Assembly (NCBI GenBank): GCA_946481315.1
Contig: CAMLMH010000001.1
Location: forward strand, 372,001 to 436,000
From: an uncultured Bacteriovorax sp.
GTDB taxonomy: Bacteria > Bdellovibrionota > Bacteriovoracia > Bacteriovoracales > Bacteriovoracaceae
Length of the DNA stretch: 64,000 nucleotides
Direction: 5' to 3'
Both the position numbers and the translations under genes were made by a program. Every line of letters starts with the position of its first letter. The first letter of the stretch is position 1. The notes beneath the pieces are model-generated. The model had not been told where the DNA came from and made no database searches. It saw nothing but the letters and a program-made list of their open reading frames with translations. Below, in pieces: positions 54,627-63,661 of this stretch.

Positions 54627-55177
54627 TAATGGTAAAGCGTGATGGGGGTTGGAACCTGAACACTTTGCCAGATTTCTTCCATCTCATCATTTTTAACGGC
54701 CACGCATCCTGCTGTCCAGTCTATGCGGGGAAACCATGAATCTACTGTCTCCTGATCAATGCCTTCCAATCCTAAATCGCGAAGAACATCATCAATTTCA
54801 ACAAGATTATTTGGCATTCCGTGAATAAAAATATCTCCGCCTGGATTGACGCCTTCTTTTCTGGCTCGTTCTATGTCGGCAGCATCGGGATAAGATATGT
54901 GAATTGATTTGTAAAACTTAGAGCCTGGATTTCTCCAGTCCAGAATATAGCTTCCTTCAGGAACCAGATTGTCACCTTCCTGGCGTTTAGGGTCCATTCC
55001 ACCCCGGCCGAGCATGACTTTGTAAGTCTTCACGACTTTTCCTTCAAAAAGCATCTGCATACGGTGTTTTGTTTTGTAAACCCGGACTTCGTCGACCTGA
55101 TATTTTGAGGGCGCAAGCTCAACGGCGAATAGGGAATAAGAAAAAAAAGAAATGAGTGCAATAAATATGTGTTTCAT
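54626..55177 (-). CDS. Exported L,D-transpeptidase (YkuD domain), paralogue 2
   Basis: The 183-residue protein has a signal peptide (about 18 residues) and a YkuD domain with GGDIFIHGMPNN and DWTAGCVAV carrying the catalytic His and Cys. It is a clear paralogue of the protein at 47048-47587: both share KSIHISYP and VNPGGDI, and the spacing between motifs is the same. It is coupled to the membrane-protein gene downstream. Confidence 0.9.
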   Translation of the reverse strand: MKHIFIALISFFSYSLFAVELAPSKYQVDEVRVYKTKHRMQMLFEGKVVKTYKVMLGRGGMDPKRQEGDNLVPEGSYILDWRNPGSKFYKSIHISYPDAADIERARKEGVNPGGDIFIHGMPNNLVEIDDVLRDLGLEGIDQETVDSWFPRIDWTAGCVAVKNDEMEEIWQSVQVPTPITLYH

Positions 55178-55256
55178 TCAAACAATTTTATCAGACTCAA
55201 AAAATTTTCAAATGAGGAGCAAACTGCCTTGCTCAGATTAAATGCGACTTTTGTAA

Positions 55257-55517
55257 TCAGCTTTGTGGTTGGTTTTTGTTTAACCATAAGGTCATAGAAA
55301 CATCGTCAATAGACTGGCCATTTACTCGGATTCTGTCTTCATAGACAAGAATTTCTTTAAAACCCATGGAAGTGTAAAGTTTGCGGGCTTCATCCCAGAC
55401 GTGATCAAGAGGAAAAGGATGTGCCGGCTTGCCGCCAAATGCCGGCTCGGCCATATGCTCTATTTCATGAGCTACGAGCGCCGGCACATCTTCTAAAGTC
55501 GCAAGTCGTATCTGCAT
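55257..55517 (-). pseudogene. Remnant of a GNAT acetyltransferase
   Basis: About 86 residues are readable from ATG 55517. The start MQIRLATLEDVPALVAHE is the classic first strand and helix of a GNAT enzyme, and the end DEARKLYTSMGFKEILVYEDRI is the classic last helix and strand. The central strands and the acetyl-CoA loop (R/QxxGxG/A) that should separate them by about 70 residues are missing. I infer an internal in-frame deletion, so no catalysis is expected. It begins one base after the purA stop. Confidence 0.7.
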
Positions 55518-55518
55518 T

Positions 55519-56799
55519 TTAGAAATACTGTTTTCTGAAAATGATTTCTTTTCTTTCCGGACCAAAAGCAATGATTCCAACCGGAACACCTAAGAATGTT
55601 TCAATTTCTTTGATGTAGTTTTGAAGTTCCGGTGAAAGATTGTTGGCATCTTTGTTTTTGAAATCGTCTTTAAAAGGCTTTAGTGTCTTGTACACTGGTT
55701 TCGCTTTATAAAGGTCAATGCCCGGATAAGCGCAGTCAATTTGTCTGCCTTCGTATTCGTAGGCCACGCAAACTTTCAGCTCATCAACTTCGCACAGAAT
55801 ATCTAATTTAGTCAGTGCCAATGACGTCAGGTTGGAAGCTTTAACAGAATATTTTAAAAGGGGAAGATCAAGCCATCCACAACGACGTTTGCGGCCGGTC
55901 GTTGCACCAAATTCTTTTCCGATCGTCTGGATTTTTTCTCCGACGTCATCGAAAAGTTCTGTAGGAAACGGTCCTTCGCCTACTCTGGTTGTATAAGCTT
56001 TGGTGATACCTAGTACCTCATCCATAGATGATTGTGGAATGCCGGCCCCGGTATAAACACCACCAACTGAAGTTGATGAGCTTGTTACGAACGGATAAGT
56101 TCCATAGTCGATATCCAGGAGTATTCCCTGAGCCCCTTCATAAAGAATTTTTTTGCCAGAACTAACCGCATGATCGAGAACTGAAAAAGTGTCGCAAACA
56201 TATGGTTTGATTACTTTACCTAAATTGAAAAGTCTTTCCGCTTCCTGATCTACACTGGGGAATTCGATATTGTAACGGTGCTTGAAAAGAATTTCTTTCT
56301 CGCCTAGATTTCTGGCAACTTTTTTCTTTAAAACTTCCAGATCAAAGAGGTCTTTAAGTTTAACCGCACGACGGCCGACTTTATCTTCGTACGCCGGACC
56401 AATCCCTTTTCCGGTTGTTCCGATTTTGACTGAACCTTGTGATTCTCGGGCAGCATCAAGCAGTTTGTTATAGCTGGTAATGATCGTTACGTTTTCAGAA
56501 ATTTTTAAGTTTTCTGAAGTGATTTTAATTCCGGCTGCAGCCACGGTATCGAGTTCTTTCTGAAACGCTTCGGGTTCAAAAACCACGCCATGACCAATAA
56601 CGGAAACGCAGTGAGGATGTAAAATTCCTGACGGGATTAAGTGCAGGACGATTTTTTTTCCATCAACAATGATGGTATGTCCGGCATTGTTTCCACCTTG
56701 ATAGCGAACAACTACATCACATTTTTCACTGAGTAAATCTGTGATTTTTCCTTTTCCTTCGTCACCCCATTGAGAACCAATAATCGCCAGTGTCTTCAT
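55519..56799 (-). CDS. purA: Adenylosuccinate synthetase
   Basis: The 426-residue enzyme converts IMP and aspartate to adenylosuccinate with GTP. Hallmarks are GSQWGDEGKGKI at residue 8-19, QGGNNAGHT, GTTGKGIGPAYEDK and the C-terminal TGRKRRCGWLDL segment. The start shares one base with the stop of the upstream dehydrogenase gene. Length and motifs are canonical. Confidence 0.97.
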   Translation of the reverse strand: MKTLAIIGSQWGDEGKGKITDLLSEKCDVVVRYQGGNNAGHTIIVDGKKIVLHLIPSGILHPHCVSVIGHGVVFEPEAFQKELDTVAAAGIKITSENLKISENVTIITSYNKLLDAARESQGSVKIGTTGKGIGPAYEDKVGRRAVKLKDLFDLEVLKKKVARNLGEKEILFKHRYNIEFPSVDQEAERLFNLGKVIKPYVCDTFSVLDHAVSSGKKILYEGAQGILLDIDYGTYPFVTSSSTSVGGVYTGAGIPQSSMDEVLGITKAYTTRVGEGPFPTELFDDVGEKIQTIGKEFGATTGRKRRCGWLDLPLLKYSVKASNLTSLALTKLDILCEVDELKVCVAYEYEGRQIDCAYPGIDLYKAKPVYKTLKPFKDDFKNKDANNLSPELQNYIKEIETFLGVPVGIIAFGPERKEIIFRKQYF

Positions 56800-57746
56800 T
56801 ATTTCGCCTTCACTTCATTGAGTAGAATGTTATTGATGAAAAATTCTTTAATCTGGAAAACGGCCATTTCGCCAACCCGATATTGGGCTTCTTCGGTGGA
56901 AGCTCCCACATGAGGAGACATAATAAGATTTGAAAGTTCAGTTAGCTTCGAGTTTGATGGTAAAGGTTCTACGGCAAAAACATCGAAACCAGCTGAGCGG
57001 ATCCTTTTTTCTTTCAATAAATCATAAAGCGCATCTTCATCCACAATTCCACCACGGGCAGCATTGATGAGAATGGCGTCTTTTTTCATAGAGAAAAGAA
57101 TCTCACGTGTGACCATGCCTTTTGTTTGCGGCAGCAGCGGAGTGTGAATAGTCACAATGTCGCACGTACTAAAAATTTCTTTTAGATCCTGGATGCGTTT
57201 TGCTCCCGGAACTTCAGTGTGAAAGTGTGGATCAAAATAAAAAATTTCCGGTTCAAAGCCAGAAATACGTTTAGCTACGATTTGTCCGATTCGGCCAAAA
57301 CCAACAACCCCCACTTTTTTCTTCCAGAGTTCAACTCCAGTCAGTGCATTTTTTTCCCACTTACCCTCATGCATAGTTTTATCGGCAAAAGGTATATTGC
57401 GCAGACAGGCCATCATCAAAGCTACCGCCTGTTCAGCAGCTGAATTGTTATTAGCACCTGGTGTATTGGCAACCTTTACACCACGTTCAGCACAAAGTGT
57501 TTTATCGATATTGTCTGTTCCTTCACCGGCGCGAATAACGATTTTTAAATTTGGTGCCAGATCAAGTAATTCCTTATTAACAGTTGTAGCAGAACGAATG
57601 ATTAATCCGGATGCTTTTGGAAGAAGGGTTTTCAGCTCATCCTGAGAAACCTTAGAAGTAGGGTGGACTTCAAGATCTGTTGATTTTTTTAATTCATCAA
57701 AAAGCGTTTTATCGAAGCCGTCTGGGACGACAATAAATGGTTTCAT
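56799..57746 (-). CDS. D-2-hydroxyacid dehydrogenase, phosphoglycerate-dehydrogenase-like (short, no ACT domain)
   Basis: The 315-residue enzyme has an NAD-binding GVVGFGRIGQIVA motif, the catalytic Arg in INAARGGIVDE, Glu in FDVFAVEPLP and His in SPHVGAST. RAGEGTDNIDKTLC and the overall pattern favour 3-phosphoglycerate dehydrogenase, the first step of serine synthesis. It lacks the C-terminal ACT domain through which serine inhibits many SerA enzymes. GGAG precedes ATG. It overlaps purA by one base. Confidence 0.85.
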   Translation of the reverse strand: MKPFIVVPDGFDKTLFDELKKSTDLEVHPTSKVSQDELKTLLPKASGLIIRSATTVNKELLDLAPNLKIVIRAGEGTDNIDKTLCAERGVKVANTPGANNNSAAEQAVALMMACLRNIPFADKTMHEGKWEKNALTGVELWKKKVGVVGFGRIGQIVAKRISGFEPEIFYFDPHFHTEVPGAKRIQDLKEIFSTCDIVTIHTPLLPQTKGMVTREILFSMKKDAILINAARGGIVDEDALYDLLKEKRIRSAGFDVFAVEPLPSNSKLTELSNLIMSPHVGASTEEAQYRVGEMAVFQIKEFFINNILLNEVKAK

Positions 57747-57828
57747 GGTTTTTCTCCAAAAGGTGTGAATGTCAAAGGATTCGCCACATTATAGGCGGGT
57801 GGAGAGATGATGGGAAAGAGAAAATTTA

Positions 57829-58386
57829 TTAAATATCTGTCAGCAAATTCTGCAAGTGCTCGTTAAGTTTATGCAGATTATCCGGCTTAAAATCGAGTGA
57901 CCGGTAAGTTATCCCCGAAAGATCGAAGATTTTTTTGGCAATCCGGTTGGATTCAGTGTTTTGATGCTTATCAGAAAGATAGATCACTTCTTTTACTTTA
58001 GATGAGGCGATGAGTTTTGCACATTCATGGCAAGGAAAGAGGGTCACATAGGCACGGGAGCCTTCCAGCGAGCGAGTCGCATGCAAAATGGCATTGGCTT
58101 CACTGTGAACAACATATCCATACTTCTGAAATTCCAGGGGAGCCGTCTTGTCTTTTCCCCAGGGAACTTTCGTTTCGTCGATTCCGGCCACAAATCCGTT
58201 GTAGCCCATAGTGATCTGGTGATTATTATTATCTACGAAAACTGAGCCTACTTTAGTGGCCGGGTCTTTAGATTTGAAGGCCGCAATCATAGCCTGCAGC
58301 ATGAAATATTCATCCCACGAAAGCGCAGATTTCACTGAAATGAAATTAATCTGAGGGTCTTTTTCTAGGTCTGTTGTGTCTTTCAT
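57829..58386 (-). CDS. Deoxycytidylate (dCMP) deaminase, zinc-dependent
   Basis: The 185-residue protein has the deaminase signature HSEANAIL with catalytic Glu and the zinc-binding PCHECAKLIA. The substrate-binding N-terminus (ATKVGSVFVD, GYNGF) matches the dCMP/ComEB group. It turns dCMP to dUMP for thymidylate synthesis. An 82-bp gap separates it from the dehydrogenase gene. Confidence 0.9.
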   Translation of the reverse strand: MKDTTDLEKDPQINFISVKSALSWDEYFMLQAMIAAFKSKDPATKVGSVFVDNNNHQITMGYNGFVAGIDETKVPWGKDKTAPLEFQKYGYVVHSEANAILHATRSLEGSRAYVTLFPCHECAKLIASSKVKEVIYLSDKHQNTESNRIAKKIFDLSGITYRSLDFKPDNLHKLNEHLQNLLTDI

Positions 58387-58500
58387 TGCTATTTAAAATC
58401 CTTTTTTTTGGGGGGAGTAGTCAAGAAAATTAAAAAGTTTCTTGTACGATCTGATTTAAGTCGTTACACTTAAAAGGAATATAAATGAATTGAGGTTTCA

Positions 58501-58947
58501 ATGAAGACAGATTTTGATACATTGCGTGCTTTAGCTAGCTATACGATCAACAATCTCAAAGAGAAAAAGTTGATAGAGTTCCATCCGACAAATCGCGAGA
58601 ATTTGATCGAAGCGATGGCTACCGAATACGGTGTAAGCTTTGCTACTGATGAAGATGTAAGGGATCAGGCCATTGAAGAAGTAGAAGAGAAAATGGGTGT
58701 TGAAAACCTTCCGGAAGATGTAACTGAATCGGAAATGTTCAACCACGCCCGCAAAGAAATCATTAAATCATTTAACGGCGAAAACATCGGGGGACTGTAC
58801 CTCGTTGAATCTTTGCACCAAATCGCAGTCCGCATGAAGGATTTCATCCTGAATTGTGAACTTATCGACGATGTTTACGGGGCAGATGAAGACCTGATTG
58901 CCTTCCTGGTCGCAAAAATTCGTCTTTTCTCTCCAAAAAAGAACTAA
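58501..58947 (+). CDS. DUF507-like protein
   Basis: The 148-residue protein is acidic and helical with no signal peptide. The pattern of LASYTINNLKEKKLIEF at the start, a run of charged helices in the middle, and a C-terminal helix ending in KIRLFSPKKN recalls DUF507 family proteins; I assign this only loosely. TTGAGG precedes ATG. It stands 41 bp before the caspase-like gene on the same strand and may be co-transcribed with it. Confidence 0.65.
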   Translation: MKTDFDTLRALASYTINNLKEKKLIEFHPTNRENLIEAMATEYGVSFATDEDVRDQAIEEVEEKMGVENLPEDVTESEMFNHARKEIIKSFNGENIGGLYLVESLHQIAVRMKDFILNCELIDDVYGADEDLIAFLVAKIRLFSPKKN

Positions 58948-58988
58948 AACTCTCATTAAGATCTTTAGAAGCGTCGATCAGTTCTCAT

Positions 58989-60461
58989 ATGACGACGCTC
59001 TACTTTAAAACACTATTTTACTTTCTCTTTTGTCTGACTGTTTCAGTCGGCCAAGCTGCCGAAAAAAAACTACTACTCTTAGGAGGCGGAGGCGAGCCTC
59101 AAGGCGAAACGACTATTTTCGATGGCCAGTTAGGCCTACTCTCTCGCTTTAGCGGCCATAAGTCCAGCAAGTGGGACGTGGCACTGAGTTTTAATGGTGG
59201 TCATAAAAAAACAGAATCCCTGTTGGAGAGTAAATTTAAAAAAGCACAGAACCTTGGTGATTTTAATGCTGAGAATTTTGATAAATCCATCACTCTCTTA
59301 AAGCAGCAAATGCTGGATGGCCCTCTTAAGAGCGGGGATCAGTTAATGATTTTACTGACCACGCATGGGGCTATCAAGAAGCCGGATGAACTGACTCATT
59401 CAGTAGCATTATCCCGAAGTACAGCTAGTGATTTAAAGAATCTCTCTGGCAGCAGCACCGTTTCTCTGGACAAGCTGGAAGAAGTGATTGCTCTGGCCGA
59501 TGAAAAAGGTATAAAGCTCGGGCTTATTGACCTTAGCTGTTTTTCCGGTTCCACAATTAAACTGGCCCGACCATCGACTTGTATTATCTCGGCCACGGGA
59601 GATAAGAACTATGGATACACCGAGATCCGAAAACCTGATGATGCGTCTCCTGGTCATACATTTACTGCAAAAATTCTTCAACAGATGAAACCGGGGATGA
59701 ATCTGGAAGATCTTTTTTTAAAGGCCCGGGCGGAAAATAATACACCTGATTTTCCAATGATTTCAACTGCGACTGGCAAACTGGTAAATGAGCTCATTTA
59801 TGATTTCATACATCCTTATTTGAATTACAACCAGTCTTCGGATCATGATTTTTCAGAAATGTATGATGAAAAAAACTGGCAGCAATCTATTTGCCGTACG
59901 GAAGAACGTTATTCGGAAATCATGGGAAGAATGAACGAAATTACAAAGCTGGCGATGATTCCTGCAAAGCTTTTGAATACCAGTAAGCTGAAAAAAGCGC
60001 TGGAAGCCTATCGGGATTATCAGATGAAGTATGAGAAAGACTGGATTGCCACCCGTCAGGTTTCCGTTGAAGTAAAAGAGATTATTAAGCGCGATTATCC
60101 TGAGCATGCAAAAATTTTTCAGCATGAAGACGGCACGGCCATATTGGAAACGGATTATCAGTCTTCACTGAATCTTTATAAAAACGAGATGGAAAAAGCC
60201 AAAGATGATTGGTCCAGAGAATTCTATAAAGGAATTTATGATAATATTCTCCTGAAACAAAAAATCAGCAGTGAAATTTCCAAAAAACTTAGTCCTGGGT
60301 CTGCTGCCTTACTTAAAAAATTTGATAAAACTTTTTCTGAGTCAGGAATTACCAAAAGACTAGCCGAAGATGTATCTTATGAAGCGCGGAAACTATATGA
60401 ACAGCTCTACAAGGCTAAAAAAGATAATGCGCCAAACCCATGTAAGGATTTTGTTCTATGA
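58989..60461 (+). CDS. Exported caspase-like (clan CD-type) cysteine peptidase
   Basis: The 490-residue protein has a signal peptide (cleavage near GQA at about 23). A caspase/legumain-like core follows: a hydrophobic strand ending in LLTTHG (His126) and a second strand ending in LIDLSCFSG (Cys184), the expected order and spacing of the clan CD catalytic dyad. The C-terminal 220 residues are long charged helices with coiled-coil character. I infer a periplasmic or secreted peptidase or a relative that has lost activity; the substrate is unknown. The stop overlaps the next gene by four bases. Confidence 0.7.
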   Translation: MTTLYFKTLFYFLFCLTVSVGQAAEKKLLLLGGGGEPQGETTIFDGQLGLLSRFSGHKSSKWDVALSFNGGHKKTESLLESKFKKAQNLGDFNAENFDKSITLLKQQMLDGPLKSGDQLMILLTTHGAIKKPDELTHSVALSRSTASDLKNLSGSSTVSLDKLEEVIALADEKGIKLGLIDLSCFSGSTIKLARPSTCIISATGDKNYGYTEIRKPDDASPGHTFTAKILQQMKPGMNLEDLFLKARAENNTPDFPMISTATGKLVNELIYDFIHPYLNYNQSSDHDFSEMYDEKNWQQSICRTEERYSEIMGRMNEITKLAMIPAKLLNTSKLKKALEAYRDYQMKYEKDWIATRQVSVEVKEIIKRDYPEHAKIFQHEDGTAILETDYQSSLNLYKNEMEKAKDDWSREFYKGIYDNILLKQKISSEISKKLSPGSAALLKKFDKTFSESGITKRLAEDVSYEARKLYEQLYKAKKDNAPNPCKDFVL

Positions 60462-60850
60462 AAAAATTAACACTGTGCCTGTTAATACTGTATGCACAAC
60501 TGGGATTTGGTGAAAGCCGGCCTGGATTCAGTGGATGCGGTGATTATGTGCTTAAGGGAGAAGTTGTTAAAAACACAATCGCAACTATTAAAAACTCGCC
60601 TGTCATCTATAAAATAAATCCTAAGACGACTTCCGAGATGCATTTTTCATTTTCATCTGCCCAGGATCTCAGTTTAGTCTCGCCATATCTTGATGTGCCC
60701 ACAACATTGAAAGTCAGAATCAACAAGAAGATGGATGGTACTAACGGCGAAATAGCCGAGGTGAATGGAGTTTCTATCAGAAAGCCTAATCCCCTGGAGC
60801 CCCACTCTGACTCAGGAATTTTCCTTCAGGCTAGCAGGGGCTGTCAGTAA
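60458..60850 (+). CDS. Small exported protein coupled to the caspase-like gene
   Basis: The 130-residue protein has a signal peptide (MKKLTLCLLILYAQLGFG). The mature part is beta-rich with two cysteines (SGCGDY and the very last GCQ). The ATG overlaps the stop of the caspase-like gene (ATGA), so the two proteins are made together. It could be an inhibitor, chaperone or substrate of the peptidase; this is inference from context. There is no recognised family. Confidence 0.68.
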   Translation: MKKLTLCLLILYAQLGFGESRPGFSGCGDYVLKGEVVKNTIATIKNSPVIYKINPKTTSEMHFSFSSAQDLSLVSPYLDVPTTLKVRINKKMDGTNGEIAEVNGVSIRKPNPLEPHSDSGIFLQASRGCQ

Positions 60851-60851
60851 T

Positions 60852-61697
60852 TTATTTTTTTTGATAAATTGAAGGACCAGTACATTTCCACTGTGTTTTA
60901 ATACCATTTAAAGTTTCGGAGTGACCGATATATAAAACAGCTCCGGGTGCGGCAGCATCGTACAGATTTTCTACGGCCAAAGCAATTGTTTCTGGGGAAA
61001 AATAAATGAGAACATTACGCAGAAAAATAACGTCTGGTTTTTCGTTGAGTGGAATTTCTGCCGAGATAAGATTGTGCTGAAAGAAATGCACCCGGGATTT
61101 GAGTAATGGACTTATTCGTGCCCACTCCCTGAGATCCGCACGACCGAAATTAAAGGACTCATGAATATAATCCTCCGGGACTTCATTCATTACCCGATTA
61201 ATGGGATAAACAGCATTGGTGGCTTTTCTGATAACACCAGAGTCTATATCGCTTGCGAAAATTTTATATGCATTTTCCCCTAGCGCACGGTGAAGAATCA
61301 TGGCCAGTGTATAAGGCTCTTCCCCGGTAGAGCAGGCGGCTGACCAGACTTTGAGTATGTCTGCGTTTTTTTTTCGCCAGTCAGGAAGCACCTTGTTTAG
61401 AAGATGATTAAAATGTTTTGGCTCACGGAAAAAATCTGTTTTATTGGTTGTGAGACGATTAATGAATTGCTGCCACTCCGGGTGATGGGGCTGCAGTTTT
61501 TCCAGCAGCAGACGATAGTCGCTGAAGGATTTGAGTCCCAGCTCATGCACGCGGGGACGAAGCCTGGTCTGCACCAGATCTCGTTTTTTTTCAGTAAGAG
61601 TTATTCCGGCTATCTGATAAAGCTGGATGCGAAAAAACTCGCAATCATCTTCTTCTAAGAGAATAGCCGGGGGAATTAATTGATTAGCTAAATCCAT
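60852..61697 (-). CDS. cheR: Chemotaxis protein methyltransferase CheR
   Basis: The roughly 281-residue protein has the CheR N-terminal helical domain (about 10-75) and an SAM-dependent methyltransferase domain: FFREPKHF, VWSAACSTGEEPYTLAM with the SAM-binding loop, FASDIDSGVIRKA and DVIFLRNVLIYFS. It methylates glutamates on chemoreceptors to set adaptation. I use ATG 61697, which overlaps the chemoreceptor stop as TGATG; a GTG one codon upstream is also possible. No cheB, cheA or cheW lies in the window. Confidence 0.95.
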   Translation of the reverse strand: MDLANQLIPPAILLEEDDCEFFRIQLYQIAGITLTEKKRDLVQTRLRPRVHELGLKSFSDYRLLLEKLQPHHPEWQQFINRLTTNKTDFFREPKHFNHLLNKVLPDWRKKNADILKVWSAACSTGEEPYTLAMILHRALGENAYKIFASDIDSGVIRKATNAVYPINRVMNEVPEDYIHESFNFGRADLREWARISPLLKSRVHFFQHNLISAEIPLNEKPDVIFLRNVLIYFSPETIALAVENLYDAAAPGAVLYIGHSETLNGIKTQWKCTGPSIYQKK

Positions 61698-63469
61698 CAC
61701 ACATCTTGAAATCTTTTGTCATCATACGCCGGTGTATCGTTAGCAGCTTTCGCCGGCAAAGGTTTGACAGGTTTTTGTTCAGTAACTGCAGCCGGCAACT
61801 TTACCGGTTCAATTCTGGCCAATACCTTATCGGGCATACCGGTTGGTTTATGAATGATTTTCTTAGCAATAACTTTTTCTGTTTTTGGCCGGGACTTAGC
61901 GGGGGGCTGAGTATTTCTGGTCCCTTTAACAGTTTCCATCAGTAACATAACTGATTCCCGCAGAGTATTAGCCTGTGCTGATAATTCTTCTGCTGCTGAG
62001 GCAGATTCCTCTGAAGTTGCAGCGTTTTGTTGAGTAACCTGGTCAAGCTGATTGATAGCTTTAGTGATCTCATTTACTCCTTTTGCCTGCTCGGAAGATG
62101 CTACAGAGATATCTTCGGCCATAACATTAATCTGAGCAATGTTCTGAACAATTTCTTCCAATACCGTCCCACATTCCTCAGCCACTTTAGTTCCAACATT
62201 TATCTTCTGATTGCCCTCACTGATTAAACTGTCCATGCTGGATTTTGTATCAGCTACGATTGTCTGGACTTTTTTAATACTGGATTCCAGCATTGAAGAT
62301 ATTTCATTGGCAGCATTTCCGCTCATTTGTGCCAGGTTACCGACTTCTTCTGCCACAACTGCGAAACCTTTCCCGTGCTCACCAGCACGAGCAGCTTCTA
62401 CCGAAGCATTGAATGACAAAAGCTTTGTCTGAAAGACTATCTCGTTGATGACTTTGGTTTTACTTTCAATCTCGTTAATAACTTTGATGATATCATTTAG
62501 TTGTTCATTGTTTTGCTGGAAATGTCCCATCATTTTTTCATTGGATGCTTTTATATCCGCTATCGAATGAATCATTTGTTGAACAGTCTCTTTCCCTTTT
62601 CTGGCACTGGCTTCACCGATACGTGTGGTATGAGTCACATTGGCTGCGCTGTCAGAATTCTTATTAACCATAGAATTCATTTCTTCAATTGAAGCAGCCG
62701 TTTGTTCGAGAGCTGAAGCCTGTGTTGTTGAAGACTGGGAAAGTTCATCGGCAGAAGCAGCTAGTTGACTACTGGCACTTGCGACTTGAGATGAACTGTC
62801 ACTCAGTGAAGAAATAATATAATTGATAGATTGATTTAACGACTTAAGAACAAAAGAACAAATGGCAAAACCAGTTATTAGTGCGAGGACGGAAACAATA
62901 ATGACCAGTTTCTTCGATTGTGCTGCAAGAGCTTCTGATTCCTGTGCCTCTTTACGCATAAGTTTTTCATTTTTATTGACCATTTTTTTTGCAATTGCAG
63001 TGGCTTGATTCAGACTCTGCATTGCGGGTCCATGAATGAGCTCAATTGCTTTTGGAGTATTGCCCGCCATCGCCTGTGATTTTATTTCCTGATGTTCTTT
63101 TTTCCAGGCATCAACATGATCTATAAATTCATTTAACTCAGTCCTATCTTCAGGTGAAGCATTTTTCTGATAATTTTCCACAGCTTTTCTCAGTAGATTT
63201 TCGTATTTTTCTACCTGAGCGCTTTCTCTTTGCATGGCCTCTGCATTATTTTCCAGCAGCATCGATTTTTCATAATGGCGGATAGCATAGATGTCAGTCT
63301 GAATAGTTTCGGCCATCATCAGATGTTCAGCAGTTTCATGAACGAGATGTTTTAGTGATGAACTGATTTCACTGATTTTGAGCAGAGCTTCGAAAGCAAT
63401 GATTCCCCCGCTCAGAACAAAAATGGAAATCATAGCGATAATTTTTTGATTAAGACTAAGCTTTTTCAA
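61697..63469 (-). CDS. Methyl-accepting chemotaxis protein with a conserved C-terminal tail
   Basis: The 590-residue receptor has transmembrane segments at about 10-30 and 187-210, a four-helix-bundle sensor region between them, and a coiled-coil signalling domain with [22 protein letters not shown] at the tip. After the coiled coil comes a roughly 75-residue Pro/Lys/Ala-rich linker ending in TPAYDDKRFQDV at the C-terminus. I infer a flexible tether for CheR, which is encoded by the next, coupled gene. The start is TTG 63469, seven bases after GGGAG. A sigma-28-like promoter and a palindrome lie upstream. Confidence 0.93.
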   Translation of the reverse strand: MKKLSLNQKIIAMISIFVLSGGIIAFEALLKISEISSSLKHLVHETAEHLMMAETIQTDIYAIRHYEKSMLLENNAEAMQRESAQVEKYENLLRKAVENYQKNASPEDRTELNEFIDHVDAWKKEHQEIKSQAMAGNTPKAIELIHGPAMQSLNQATAIAKKMVNKNEKLMRKEAQESEALAAQSKKLVIIVSVLALITGFAICSFVLKSLNQSINYIISSLSDSSSQVASASSQLAASADELSQSSTTQASALEQTAASIEEMNSMVNKNSDSAANVTHTTRIGEASARKGKETVQQMIHSIADIKASNEKMMGHFQQNNEQLNDIIKVINEIESKTKVINEIVFQTKLLSFNASVEAARAGEHGKGFAVVAEEVGNLAQMSGNAANEISSMLESSIKKVQTIVADTKSSMDSLISEGNQKINVGTKVAEECGTVLEEIVQNIAQINVMAEDISVASSEQAKGVNEITKAINQLDQVTQQNAATSEESASAAEELSAQANTLRESVMLLMETVKGTRNTQPPAKSRPKTEKVIAKKIIHKPTGMPDKVLARIEPVKLPAAVTEQKPVKPLPAKAANDTPAYDDKRFQDV

Positions 63470-63507
63470 AGAAAATCTCCCTTTTTGGCTGTCAGTTATT
63501 TATTGCT

Positions 63508-63534
63508 ATTATCGTTTACTTTCGGCCAGGCATT
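63508..63534 (-). promoter_or_regulatory. Sigma-28-type promoter for the chemoreceptor-cheR operon
   Basis: On the minus strand TAATGCCT (63534-63527), 11 bases, then AACGATAA (63515-63508). The -10 is identical to that of the chemoreceptor at 2705 and the -35 matches the FliA consensus in 5 of 8 positions. Confidence 0.5.
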
Positions 63535-63555
63535 AGGGATTTCTTAAGAAAAGCT

Positions 63556-63583
63556 TTGGACAAGCATTGGACAAAGTTTGTCC
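63556..63583. promoter_or_regulatory. Direct repeats and palindrome upstream of the chemoreceptor promoter
   Basis: TTGGACAA occurs twice (63556-63563 and 63567-63574), and the second copy is part of the perfect palindrome GGACAAA-G-TTTGTCC (63569-63583). It lies 20-50 bp upstream of the sigma-28-like -35, a plausible place for an activator or repressor site. Confidence 0.4.
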
Positions 63584-63621
63584 GGTGTAATCAATGACAA
63601 TTGGAATTTTAAATTGATAAT

Positions 63622-63651
63622 CATATGACAGGCAATTTAGCCTGCCATATG
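63622..63651 (-). terminator. Hairpin after the truncated chemoreceptor gene
   Basis: CATATG-A-CAGGC and GCCTG-C-CATATG form a 12-bp stem with one mismatch and an AATTTA loop. It starts 11 bases past the stop of the minus-strand gene at the right edge. The T content after it is modest (ATTATCAATTT). Confidence 0.5.
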
Positions 63652-63661
63652 AACTTAAATA

